DNA of 43,315 nucleotides from positions 1 through 43,315 of the forward strand of contig JAJDGJ010000008.1 of the NCBI GenBank assembly GCA_030265585.1. The letters run 5' to 3'. Numbering within the stretch: the first letter of the stretch is position 1; the number at the start of each line of letters is the position of its first letter. The stretch comes from Erysipelotrichaceae bacterium OttesenSCG-928-M19 (GTDB lineage: Bacteria > Bacillota_I > Bacilli_A > JAJDGJ01). Positions 23,000-31,680 of this stretch are shown here, piece after piece. A program made the translations under genes and the position numbers. The notes under the pieces are model-generated. The model was not told the DNA's origin. It made no database searches and worked only from the letters and a program-made list of their open reading frames with translations.

Positions 23000-23426
23000 A
23001 ATAAAAGTTAAGAATAGAATGATCTTTCTCTTAATTGTTGTCATAGCTTTAGGAGTAGTATTAGGTTATTCATTAAGCAACCGGGATAGCTTAATTGATA
23101 ATAACTCTCATATCTTCGTTAGGCAAGTAGGCTTTATATGCGGGATGTTGGCTGTTTTACTTGTAAAACTATCAAGAAGTTATACAACTTTAAGGGATTC
23201 TAGAAAATTAGAAAGAGCTTATATTCAAGAAAATGATGAGCGCATGAAATTAATTATACGTGATACTTCAACAGTAACACTAACGCTTATCTTAGCTTGT
23301 TTAGCAATGAGCATGGTTTTTTCATCATTTTATAGTAGTGAATTAGCACAAGGTTTTTGGTACTCAATATTAATTAGTATCATTATTATGATAATAACTT
23401 ATCTTTTCTTTAATAAAAAATATTAA
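22986..23426 (+). CDS. Membrane protein paired with XRE regulator (DUF2178-like)
   Basis: The 146-residue protein starts at ATG 22986 (22983 equally possible) after AGGTGA within the end of the regulator gene. It has four hydrophobic segments in two pairs, separated by a conserved-looking charged loop RDSRKLERAYIQENDERMK. That loop is shared by a family of four-helix proteins encoded with XRE regulators in Bacillota; function is not established. Family name from memory. Confidence 0.7.
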   Translation: MKEFKIKVKNRMIFLLIVVIALGVVLGYSLSNRDSLIDNNSHIFVRQVGFICGMLAVLLVKLSRSYTTLRDSRKLERAYIQENDERMKLIIRDTSTVTLTLILACLAMSMVFSSFYSSELAQGFWYSILISIIIMIITYLFFNKKY

Positions 23427-23454
23427 TGTATTTGCTAAGATAAACATAAAATAA

Positions 23455-23483
23455 TTGTATAGCAAAAGCCAACATGATAAAAT
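23455..23483 (+). promoter_or_regulatory. Possible promoter of the lipoprotein-ABC operon
   Basis: TTGTAT (23455-23460), 17-base spacer, TAAAAT (23478-23483), followed by AAAGGAG and the lipoprotein start. Confidence 0.45.
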
Positions 23484-23504
23484 GAAAACAAAGGAGATGT
23501 AATT

Positions 23505-24329
23505 ATGAAAAAGTTTTGGGTATTATTGGTAGGATTATTTTTATTAATGGGATGTTCAGATAAACAGGATCCAAAAATAAAAGAAGAGGCATTGCAGTTA
23601 TATGTTCAAAAAACAAATGATTTAGCAAGCCTAGATAAGTATTCGATGGTTTTTGATGGTGCAATAAAAATACCAGAATCAAATTTAAATGAAACTGAGA
23701 TGAGTGCTAATGTTAGAATGGATGGTATCTTTAATAATAAAAGTAATGAAGGAATGATATCAATTGCAATTACTGAGCAATCAGCTTCATTAAATGAATC
23801 GATTACAATGTATTTTGATAAACAATATACTTATGTTAATCTAGATGATCAATGGTATAAAGAAGCCTTCGATAGTGAAACACAAGCAGTTATGGATGAA
23901 GCACTTGCTGAGCAGGGAAAAATGAGTCTTGCTGAAGCTGAGGAATTATTTGATAGTTTCAAAGACACAAAATATGAAGTGCGTACTCAGGATGGTCTAG
24001 ATGGTTATCAAATTACTTCAAAAATGGATTTGGATGGTTTAATGAAAATTATGGCAACTTATAATGGAGATACTTCATTAACACAGTTTAAAGGAATAAA
24101 AGATACTGTTGATAGTCTAAATATTGAATATATTATTTTTATTCCAAAAGAAGAAGGTAAGTATCCAGTTATGAGTTTGACAATGGATTTTGAAATTATG
24201 AAAAGTAAGATGATTATGGGACCATTTTCAATTAAGTTAAATGAGTCAAAACAAGATGTTAATATACCTAAGGAAGCTAAAAAAGCAACTGAAAGTACAG
24301 TAGAAGCATCAATACCAAGTTTAAGTTAG
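23505..24329 (+). CDS. Lipoprotein, LolA/LppX-like fold (DUF6612-type), unknown function
   Basis: The 274-residue protein has a lipoprotein signal (MKKFWVLLVGLFLLMGC, Cys17). The mature domain has a repeated beta pattern (MRMDGIFNN-like, ITMYFDKQYTYVNLDDQWYK, and the long IKDTVDSLNIEYIIFIP strand region) like the half-barrel folds that bind lipids or shield hydrophobic ligands. It is followed 10 bases later by an ABC transporter, and a PopT-type lipid transporter is further on, which hints at a role at the cell envelope. Ligand unknown. Confidence 0.65.
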   Translation: MKKFWVLLVGLFLLMGCSDKQDPKIKEEALQLYVQKTNDLASLDKYSMVFDGAIKIPESNLNETEMSANVRMDGIFNNKSNEGMISIAITEQSASLNESITMYFDKQYTYVNLDDQWYKEAFDSETQAVMDEALAEQGKMSLAEAEELFDSFKDTKYEVRTQDGLDGYQITSKMDLDGLMKIMATYNGDTSLTQFKGIKDTVDSLNIEYIIFIPKEEGKYPVMSLTMDFEIMKSKMIMGPFSIKLNESKQDVNIPKEAKKATESTVEASIPSLS

Positions 24330-24339
24330 GGGATTAAAG

Positions 24340-25071
24340 ATGATTGAATTAAAAAATATATCAAAAAAATATAGTGGGGCAGCAAATTATGCTGTTGCTC
24401 CAACTGATTTAATTATTAAGCCAGGTAAGATTATTGGTTTCATTGGTCATAATGGTGCCGGTAAATCAACAACCTTAAAAATGATGACAGGAGTTTTAAC
24501 ACCAACAACAGGTGATGTTGAAATTAATGGTTATTCGATAATAAATGAGGATCGCAAAGCAAAAAGTGATCTAGGTTATGTACCTGATAATCCTGATGTC
24601 TTTTTGAAGTTAACTGGTTTAGAATATTTGAATTTTATGGGAACAGCTTATGGAGTTGAGCGTGAAGTATTAAATAATAGAATTGATGAATTGGCTAATA
24701 AATATTTAATGAGTGATAAGTTAAATGATTTAATTGATTCATATTCACATGGGATGAGACAAAAGATAGTTGTAATGGGGGCTTTGGTTCATGAGCCAAA
24801 AATATTGATCTTAGATGAACCATTAACAGGACTAGATCCACAAGCTAGTCGTTTATTGAAGGATTCAATGATTGATCACGTTGCGAAAGGTCATACTGTT
24901 TTATTTTCAACTCATGTTTTAGAGGTCGCTGAAAAATTATGTGATGAAATCTTAATAATTAATCGTGGTAAAATTATTTATCAAGGAACTTTAAGTGATC
25001 TTAAAGCACAATATCAAGAAAGTGAAAGCTTAGAAGATATCTTCTTTGCAATAACAAACGAAAATGATTAA
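24340..25071 (+). CDS. ABC transporter ATP-binding protein
   Basis: The 243-residue ATPase has Walker A GHNGAGKST near residues 38-46, Q-loop region LGYVPDNPDVF, a YSHGMRQK signature in place of LSGGQ, Walker B ILILDEP and the D-loop and H-switch STHVLEVAE. This variant signature is typical of Ecs-like and ABC-2 exporters. It pairs with the permease encoded by the overlapping gene. Substrate unknown. Confidence 0.93.
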   Translation: MIELKNISKKYSGAANYAVAPTDLIIKPGKIIGFIGHNGAGKSTTLKMMTGVLTPTTGDVEINGYSIINEDRKAKSDLGYVPDNPDVFLKLTGLEYLNFMGTAYGVEREVLNNRIDELANKYLMSDKLNDLIDSYSHGMRQKIVVMGALVHEPKILILDEPLTGLDPQASRLLKDSMIDHVAKGHTVLFSTHVLEVAEKLCDEILIINRGKIIYQGTLSDLKAQYQESESLEDIFFAITNEND

Positions 25072-26725
25072 AATACTATTCAATATTTTTAAACGTGATC
25101 AACAAAGTATTAAATGGATAAAAATGTCTAAACTAAAAAGAGGACTATTAAGTCTGTTAATTGTTGTTATTATTTTAGGTGTTTTTGCCTCAATATTAGT
25201 CCCGGTATTACTTCATGCCGATGAACTACAAGAGTTAATACCATGGAATATTGGTATTCTAGCAATGATGATTTGTTTTTATCTTACTTTTATTCTAGCA
25301 ATCATCTCGGCAATTGGCTTTACTTTCTCAAGTGGCTACCTAGATAAGAATTTAGATAATTACTCAGTTTTACCAATTAATAAACGCGAGTTTGTAATTG
25401 CTAAGCTAGCTTTAGTCTATTATAATGTTATCTCTTTAGTTATTCTAATTAGCGTACCATTTATAATAATCTATTTAGTTTTTGCTAAGATTAGTTTAAT
25501 TGGTATTCTTGCTATCATTATTTATACCTTTACAATGCCATTAGTTGTAATTTATTTTGTAACAATTATTTTAGGTACTTTAATGTATTTTGTAAATAAA
25601 GTAAAAAATAAAGCACTCGCAAAGAATGTCTTATTTTCTCTTTTCTTTATTGTGGCTTTTGGTTTATATTTAGCTTTTGTCATAACAATGTCATCATTAG
25701 GAGAAGATAATTCATTAGCTCAAGTAACTTTTATTGTTGAAATAATTCAAAAAGTTGGTGTCTTTTTCTTCTATAGTGATTGGGCAAGTAATCTCTTAAT
25801 CTATGAAGACATTAAGAATTTATTATTAATGATGGTTGTCTTTATCGGAGGTAGTATTTCAATATTATACTTTGAAAAAGTTTATTTTAAAGGTTCTTTA
25901 GGCTTTAATGAAGGCGGTATAAGAAGTAAGTCTACTTTAAGAAAAAATAGTAAACTACCTCATTATTCAATGACGAAATGGTTCTTTATAAAAGAAGCAA
26001 AAGATATTTTTAAAACAGGAACTTATTTCTTTAATTCAGTAATGGGTAATATATTAATTGTTGTAATTTATTTAGGTATGATGGGTTACTACTATTTCTT
26101 TCAAAGTGATACAGCTAGTGTGTCTCAAGAAATAACAACCATGATTAATAATTATTTAGATATTGAAATTATTATTATAATTACAATTGTCATAGGAACT
26201 TTCTTTACCTTATTTAATAATGGTGCAGCAACGATCTTTTCACGTGAGGCAAAGAGTTTAGATTTTATAAATAGTTTGCCTTTAAAACAAAGTCGTGCTT
26301 TCTTTGGTAAGGTTGTCTTTCATGGTCTAGTTGAGTTTTTAACTTTATTTATCTTTATGATTATCCCAATGTTAGTTTTAAAGATAAGTGTCGTTTATAT
26401 CATTGCTTCAATATTAGTTATGTTTTTAATAATTCTAGCAACTATCCTTCTCCCAGTTTGTCTTGATTTAAGATTTCCAAATTTAGATTGGGAATCAGAG
26501 ACGGCAGTTGTTAAAAGATCAAAGTCAATTTGGATGACAATGATTGCCCATCTTATTTTAATATCTTTAGTTTTAGGTGGTTGTGCAGCATTATACTTTG
26601 TATTAGATATCGACTACAAAATTATTTCATATCTTGTTGTGGGATACTATGTTATTATGTCTATTGTAATGATTATAATTTATCGAAAATTGATTGATGC
26701 AGCATTTAAGAAGGTGAGAAATTAG
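25064..26725 (+). CDS. ABC-2-type permease
   Basis: The 553-residue protein has about twelve hydrophobic segments in two halves separated by a cytoplasmic loop around residues 270-315 (EGGIRSKSTLRKNSKLP). The second half includes FFTLFNNGAATIFSREAKSL and DFINSLPLKQ, a motif of this permease group. The start overlaps the ATPase gene by eight bases. It probably forms a dimeric or pseudo-dimeric exporter with the upstream ATPase. Transport direction and substrate are not visible. Confidence 0.85.
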   Translation: MIKILFNIFKRDQQSIKWIKMSKLKRGLLSLLIVVIILGVFASILVPVLLHADELQELIPWNIGILAMMICFYLTFILAIISAIGFTFSSGYLDKNLDNYSVLPINKREFVIAKLALVYYNVISLVILISVPFIIIYLVFAKISLIGILAIIIYTFTMPLVVIYFVTIILGTLMYFVNKVKNKALAKNVLFSLFFIVAFGLYLAFVITMSSLGEDNSLAQVTFIVEIIQKVGVFFFYSDWASNLLIYEDIKNLLLMMVVFIGGSISILYFEKVYFKGSLGFNEGGIRSKSTLRKNSKLPHYSMTKWFFIKEAKDIFKTGTYFFNSVMGNILIVVIYLGMMGYYYFFQSDTASVSQEITTMINNYLDIEIIIIITIVIGTFFTLFNNGAATIFSREAKSLDFINSLPLKQSRAFFGKVVFHGLVEFLTLFIFMIIPMLVLKISVVYIIASILVMFLIILATILLPVCLDLRFPNLDWESETAVVKRSKSIWMTMIAHLILISLVLGGCAALYFVLDIDYKIISYLVVGYYVIMSIVMIIIYRKLIDAAFKKVRN

Positions 26726-27633
26726 TGAAATACGAAAAGAAAGATATTATGACAACAATTACTGGGTTTCTAATGGCGATTGCTGATAGTGTTCCTGGTG
26801 TGAGTGGTGGAACAATTGTTTATATTTTAGGAAAGTATGAAGACTTTGTTGGTTCAATTGCTTCATTTGGTACTAAAGCAAGTAAAGATGCTAAGAAAAA
26901 AGCCATTGATTTCTTAGTGAAATTAGGAGCCGGTTGGATAATAGGCATGTTACTAGCACTTAGTGTTATTGCTAGTTTAGTTAGTACCATGACCTATGAA
27001 CTTGTCTCATTATTTCTTGGTTTTGTCATAGTTTCCATTCCTTTTATTATGAGTGAAGAGAAGATGTCATCATATTTTTCTCTAAAAAACATTATGTTTA
27101 CAATTATTGGCTTAGTTTTAGTCCTAGTAATTACTAGCTTTACATCAACAGCTTTAGATTTAAGTGGTGATACTAGCATCTTGAAATATGTTTATATTTT
27201 TGCAGCTGGAGCAATAGCTATTTCAGCTATGATTCTACCAGGTATCTCAGGGTCAACTTTCTTATTAATCTTTGGACTATATATGCCAATTATTACAGCA
27301 GTTAAACAAGTATTACATTTTAATTTCACTAATCTAGGTATTGTTATTATCTTTGGCTTAGGTGTCTTAATAGGATTATTTTACTTTTCTAAATTAGTAA
27401 AATATCTCTTTAACAATTATCGTCAAAGAGTGGTCTATTTTGTAATTGGCTTAATGTTAGGCTCTATCTATGCCATTATTATGGGACCAACGTCACTAAC
27501 AAATGAAGTTACGAATGAAAACCTTGGTTTAGCACCATTAAGTTTAGAAAATATTAAAATACTTTGGCTGCTAGCTGGTGGGCTAATTATAATCGGTTTA
27601 GAAAAATTGAAAACAATCGGCAAAGGGGAATAG
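26725..27633 (+). CDS. popT: DUF368 / PopT-type polyprenyl-phosphate transporter
   Basis: The 302-residue protein starts at GTG with AAGGTGAG before it. It carries the two inverted signatures of DUF368: AIADSVPGVSGGT at residues about 18-30 and AMILPGISGST near 170, with some eight hydrophobic segments. DUF368 proteins have been shown to recycle undecaprenyl phosphate across the membrane for wall synthesis. Its start overlaps the permease stop by one base, so both belong to the same operon as the ABC exporter, and an alcohol dehydrogenase follows after 4 bases. Confidence 0.88.
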   Translation: MKYEKKDIMTTITGFLMAIADSVPGVSGGTIVYILGKYEDFVGSIASFGTKASKDAKKKAIDFLVKLGAGWIIGMLLALSVIASLVSTMTYELVSLFLGFVIVSIPFIMSEEKMSSYFSLKNIMFTIIGLVLVLVITSFTSTALDLSGDTSILKYVYIFAAGAIAISAMILPGISGSTFLLIFGLYMPIITAVKQVLHFNFTNLGIVIIFGLGVLIGLFYFSKLVKYLFNNYRQRVVYFVIGLMLGSIYAIIMGPTSLTNEVTNENLGLAPLSLENIKILWLLAGGLIIIGLEKLKTIGKGE

Positions 27634-27637
27634 TATA

Positions 27638-28825
27638 ATGAATAATTATGTATTTAAAAGAGAAACAGAACTAATTTTTGGTCAAAATCAATTATATTTA
27701 TTACCAAATAAAATTAAACAACATGGTTCCAGAGTGTTACTTACTTATGGTCAAAGTAGCATTAAAAAGATTGGTTTATATGATAAAGTAGTTAAATTAT
27801 TAAATGATAATGATATCTTTTTTGTGGAATTAGGTGGTATTAAAGCCAATCCTGAAGTGGATACAGCACGAAAAGGAGTACAATTAATTAATGAACATCA
27901 ACTTGATTTTATTTTAGCAGTTGGTGGGGGCTCAGTCCTAGATAATTCTAAACATATGGCTATGTCACAGGCAGCAAACAAAGATGTTTGGGACTTAATG
28001 TGTAATCAAAAAGAATTAGCTGAAGTTACAAATTTAATTAAGATTGGTTGTGTTTTGACAATCTCAGCAACAGGTTCAGAAATGAACTCAGGAGGTGTGA
28101 TTACCAATCCTGATACAGATGATAAACTGGCGATGGCTCATGATGAAGCAACACCTGCCTTTTCATTTTTAGATCCGACATTGTTGGAGACCTTACCACA
28201 AAAACAAAGAATTGCTGGAGTATGTGATACTTTCTCGCATTTATTAGAAGTATATTTCTCATCACATGATGATGAGGGCTTTGAAGATCGCTATACAGAG
28301 GCATTGATGAAAAATGTAATTGCTTATAGTGATACTTATCTTACGGATAATTTAAATTATGAGGCTAATGCACAGCTTATGACAACGGCAACCTTTGCTT
28401 TAAATGGAATTAGTGGTATTGGGCGCTATGCTGAAGATTGGAGTACACATCGTATAGAACATGAACTAAGTGCAATAACTGACTTTACACATGGGATTGG
28501 ACTGGCATTAATTCACCCATATGTGCTGGAGACATATTTAGTAAATGATCTTGCGGATAAGAATGCTTTAACTAAATTCATTAATATTGGAAAAAATGTT
28601 TTCTCAATGACAGGTAGTGATTTGGAAATTGCGTATGAAACTGTTGAAGCAATTAAAAACTTATTCTTTGGTTGGATTAATGGTACAAGTATTAAAGACT
28701 ACGGTGTTGAAAGCTTTGATTATGAAGAAGCAATTGATAAATTAGTTGATGGTGGTAGATTAGCTGGGACATACCATGTCTTTACAAAAGAAGAGGTTAG
28801 AACTATTTTTGAAAAAATTAGCTAA
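27638..28825 (+). CDS. Iron-containing alcohol dehydrogenase (YqhD/BdhA-like)
   Basis: The 395-residue protein is a type III alcohol dehydrogenase: nucleotide-binding GGGSVLDNSK, the ATGSEMNSGGVITN motif and metal ligands D197, H201, H271 and H285 in GVCDTFSHLLEVY and HRIEHELSAITDFTHG. It resembles NADPH-dependent YqhD/BdhA enzymes that reduce butyraldehyde and other aldehydes during fermentation. It is the last gene of the ABC-PopT run and is followed by a terminator. Confidence 0.93.
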   Translation: MNNYVFKRETELIFGQNQLYLLPNKIKQHGSRVLLTYGQSSIKKIGLYDKVVKLLNDNDIFFVELGGIKANPEVDTARKGVQLINEHQLDFILAVGGGSVLDNSKHMAMSQAANKDVWDLMCNQKELAEVTNLIKIGCVLTISATGSEMNSGGVITNPDTDDKLAMAHDEATPAFSFLDPTLLETLPQKQRIAGVCDTFSHLLEVYFSSHDDEGFEDRYTEALMKNVIAYSDTYLTDNLNYEANAQLMTTATFALNGISGIGRYAEDWSTHRIEHELSAITDFTHGIGLALIHPYVLETYLVNDLADKNALTKFINIGKNVFSMTGSDLEIAYETVEAIKNLFFGWINGTSIKDYGVESFDYEEAIDKLVDGGRLAGTYHVFTKEEVRTIFEKIS

Positions 28826-28836
28826 CTAATAATAAT

Positions 28837-28863
28837 AGAGTTGACTTAGGTTAGCTCTTTTTT
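28837..28863 (+). terminator. Rho-independent terminator after the alcohol dehydrogenase
   Basis: AGAGTTGAC and GTTAGCTCT form a nine-pair stem including G-T wobbles with loop TTAG, then a T-run. Confidence 0.78.
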
Positions 28864-28948
28864 AATGAATTAAAAAATAATAGACATTTTACACATTTAT
28901 TGATAAGATTTGACTAAGAAAAAAAAAGAAAGTAAAAGGGATAAAGAG

Positions 28949-29434
28949 ATGGACTTATTCAATTTAGCTAATGAAAAACAAAGTAAATATAAGAATAGTG
29001 AACTAAATTTAAAGTTATTATATAATTTCCCCGAATTAGAATCCTGGTATTCTACTGAATTATTACCTTATGAAGGTCACAATACTGATTCTAAAATAAT
29101 TTATAAAAATGTTTTTTCTAAATTTTTTATTTTATGTCTTGATAATGATGATATGCCAAGAGTTAAAAGAATTTTTGACTATCTTGAAAGTCTCTTGGCA
29201 TTAGATAATTACGATATAGAAAGACTTGTCGCTGATAGTGTGATTCATAGAGTAGCACGTCATTTTAGAGGTAGAAAAGAAATTATAAGGATGGTTGGAC
29301 CACGTACCAAAAACATTATCTTCGAGATTGATGATCTGATGAGTGGCTTGTATTTACAAGCTAAGAATAATGGTAATTTGGATGATTTTTTTCGTGGTAA
29401 TATGAGTAATATGAATAAGCGAAGAAAACCATGA
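28949..29434 (+). CDS. Hypothetical protein, helical (DUF7674-like)
   Basis: The product has 161 residues with the ATG at 28949 (AAAAGGG 8 bases upstream); a TTG at 28910 would add 13 Lys-rich residues but has a weak site. The protein is predicted helical (FPELESWYSTELLPYEGH, then VKRIFDYLESLLA, then VADSVIHRVARHFRG) and lacks membrane segments or catalytic motifs. The central pattern recalls a small family I know as DUF7674, whose function is unknown. No operon partner is evident. Confidence 0.6.
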   Translation: MDLFNLANEKQSKYKNSELNLKLLYNFPELESWYSTELLPYEGHNTDSKIIYKNVFSKFFILCLDNDDMPRVKRIFDYLESLLALDNYDIERLVADSVIHRVARHFRGRKEIIRMVGPRTKNIIFEIDDLMSGLYLQAKNNGNLDDFFRGNMSNMNKRRKP

Positions 29435-29479
29435 GTTGAGTTATTGGATTAACTATTTTAGATGTAAAGGAGAAGAGAA

Positions 29480-29689
29480 ATGAGTGCCTATGAAGAAGGT
29501 TATGCGCGCGGCTATCAAATGGCAATGGCTTTAGATGTAATAATATGGATGATTGTGGGCTTTATCTTTATTAAGTTTGTTGTAGGTAGATTCTATAAAA
29601 ATAGTACTGGTAAAGATTTAGAAAACAAATGGATTATTATTGGAGTAGTTATTATTGGCTTGGTCGAAGCTGCTTTAGTGTATTTATAA
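29480..29689 (+). CDS. Small two-helix membrane protein, unknown
   Basis: The 69-residue protein starts with MSAYEEGYARGYQMAMA and has two hydrophobic helices (about 17-36 and 50-69) with a short basic loop FYKNSTGKDLENK. AAAGGAGAAG precedes the ATG. A 9-bp terminator follows. No family recognised; possibly a small membrane regulator or partner of the upstream gene. Confidence 0.65.
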   Translation: MSAYEEGYARGYQMAMALDVIIWMIVGFIFIKFVVGRFYKNSTGKDLENKWIIIGVVIIGLVEAALVYL

Positions 29690-29710
29690 GAAAATAATAA
29701 TAATATAGTG

Positions 29711-29737
29711 AAAACAGTGTTGAAAAGCACTGTTTTT
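29711..29737 (+). terminator. Rho-independent terminator before the histidine operon
   Basis: Nine-bp perfect stem AAAACAGTG / CACTGTTTT, loop TTGAAAAG, then a T-run. A-run on the left makes it bidirectional. Confidence 0.9.
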
Positions 29738-30045
29738 AATCTTAAAAACAATTACAGATTGAAATGTAGATGAAATAGAATATTTAAAATAAAAAAATAT
29801 AACTTTTATAAAATAAGTATGTGAATTTTTTGACACTTTTGTATTTCCCAAAAAAATGACATTTTTAACCTAAATTTATTAAATATAAAACAAAACAAAG
29901 TAGATATGTCAAAAATAAATAAATTTATAAAAAAAATTTGCCTTTTTTTGATGAAAGTGATTATTTACAAAAATGGTTAAATTTTTTAAAACTGAAAAAA
30001 ACATAAAAAAGTCCTATTTTTTGACTAAATAACACATAATTTTTA
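29738..30045 (+). other. Long AT-rich regulatory gap upstream of hutH
   Basis: About 300 bases without an open frame and with many A and T tracts. TGACA-TTTT-like words recur: 29831, 29857, inverted at 29907-29911, and TTGAC at 30021-30025. These may be sites for an unlinked regulator of histidine use. A-tracts could also bend the DNA or act as an UP element. Confidence 0.4.
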
Positions 30046-30073
30046 TTGCTTTTTGGATTAATAAAGATATAAT
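30046..30073 (+). promoter_or_regulatory. Promoter of the histidine operon
   Basis: TATAAT (30068-30073) with TTGCTT (30046-30051) 16 bases upstream; the leader is about 35 bases and carries CGGAGGG before the hutH start. Confidence 0.65.
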
Positions 30074-30112
30074 GAAAGGCAAAATAATATAAAAAAACGG
30101 AGGGTATAAAGA

Positions 30113-31645
30113 ATGAAAACAATTGTTATTGATGGGAAAAGTCTTACATTAGAAGACTTTATTGCAGTAGCACGTGAAGGTGCTAAAGTTAAATTAAGTG
30201 AAGATGCAAAGAAAGCAATGCAAAAATCACGTGATTTAGTTGAGCACTATGTTGAAAATGAAGTAGTACGTTATGGAATCACAACAGGTTTTGGATCACT
30301 TAGTGAAGTGACAATTAATAAGAAAGATACTTCTAAATTACAAGAAAATCTTATTATTACTCACGCAGTATCTGTAGGTGAGCCATTCGCGATTGAAATT
30401 GTTAGAGGAATGATGTTACTTCGTGTTAACTCAATTGCTAAAGGTAATTCAGGTGTTAGAGTAAGTACTGTACAATTGATTTTAGACATGTTAAATGCAG
30501 GTGTAACACCAGTTGTTCCAGAACAAGGTAGTCTAGGAGCATCAGGAGATTTAGCTCCATTATCACACATGGTTTTACCAATGTTAGGTTATGGTGAAGT
30601 ATATTATAATGGTAAGAAATATACAGGAAAATTAGGAATGAAAAAAGCTGGTTTAGATACTATTACGCTTTCTTCAAAAGAAGGTTTAGGACTAAACAAT
30701 GGTACTCAAGCAATGACTTCAGTTGGTGCTTTAACAACTTATGATGCTTTAAAAACACTTAAGTTAGCTGACATTTCGGCAATGTTATCATTTGAAGCTT
30801 TACGTGGAATTAGAACTGCTTACGATCCAAGAGTTCATGAAATTCGTGGTCATATTGGACAACAAGCAAGTGCTAAAAACTTCTTAAAATTAATTGAAGG
30901 AAGTACTTCAGCAACTGAACAAGGTGATTTAAGAGTTCAAGATGCTTATGCATTAAGATGTTTACCTCAAATTCATGGTGCTTCAAAAGATGCTATCAAT
31001 TATGTTAAAGGAATTGTGGAAATTGAATTAAATGCGGTTACTGATAATCCATTAATCTTCCCAGAAACTGAGGATGTAATTAGTGGTGGTAACTTCCATG
31101 GGCAACCAATGGCATTACCATTTGACTTCTTAAAAATTGCTTTATCAGAACTTGCGAACATCTCAGAGAGAAGATTAGAAAGATTAGTTAACTCTAAACT
31201 ATCTAATGGTCTTCCATCTATGTTAGTTAAAAAAGCTGGATTAAATAGTGGATTTATGATTGTTCAATATTCTGCTGCTTCAGTAGTAAGTGAAAACAAA
31301 GTAATTGCTCATCCAGCAAGTGTTGATTCAATCCCTTCATGTGAAAACCAAGAAGATCATGTTTCTATGGGTACAACAGCAGCTCGTCAAGCTAGACAAA
31401 TCTTAAGAAATGTTCAATATGTTTTAGGTATGGAAATATTTGCAGCTTGTCAAGGTATTGATATTAGAAAAGTTGAAAAACTTGGTAAAGGTACTAAAGT
31501 TGCTTATGATGAAGTAAGAAAAGTTGTTAGCTATATGAAAAATGATAGAGTATTAAAACCAGATATGGTTAAAATTGATGAATTAGTAGTATCACATAAA
31601 ATTGTTGATGAAGTAGAAAAAGTTGTTAAATTAGAAACTATTTAA
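30113..31645 (+). CDS. hutH: Histidine ammonia-lyase
   Basis: The 510-residue enzyme converts L-histidine to urocanate and ammonia. The cofactor-forming triad A143-S144-G145 lies in GSLGASGDLAPLSHM, and typical segments YGITTGFGSLSE, ALRCLPQIHGA and TDNPLIF are all present. The length fits bacterial HAL. It is the first gene of the hut operon, preceded by a clear promoter and a strong ribosome site. The first committed step of the pathway, it is the usual point of regulation. Confidence 0.97.
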   Translation: MKTIVIDGKSLTLEDFIAVAREGAKVKLSEDAKKAMQKSRDLVEHYVENEVVRYGITTGFGSLSEVTINKKDTSKLQENLIITHAVSVGEPFAIEIVRGMMLLRVNSIAKGNSGVRVSTVQLILDMLNAGVTPVVPEQGSLGASGDLAPLSHMVLPMLGYGEVYYNGKKYTGKLGMKKAGLDTITLSSKEGLGLNNGTQAMTSVGALTTYDALKTLKLADISAMLSFEALRGIRTAYDPRVHEIRGHIGQQASAKNFLKLIEGSTSATEQGDLRVQDAYALRCLPQIHGASKDAINYVKGIVEIELNAVTDNPLIFPETEDVISGGNFHGQPMALPFDFLKIALSELANISERRLERLVNSKLSNGLPSMLVKKAGLNSGFMIVQYSAASVVSENKVIAHPASVDSIPSCENQEDHVSMGTTAARQARQILRNVQYVLGMEIFAACQGIDIRKVEKLGKGTKVAYDEVRKVVSYMKNDRVLKPDMVKIDELVVSHKIVDEVEKVVKLETI

Positions 31646-31680
31646 TTTAAGGTTGTTTTAGACGGAAGGAAGATAATAAA

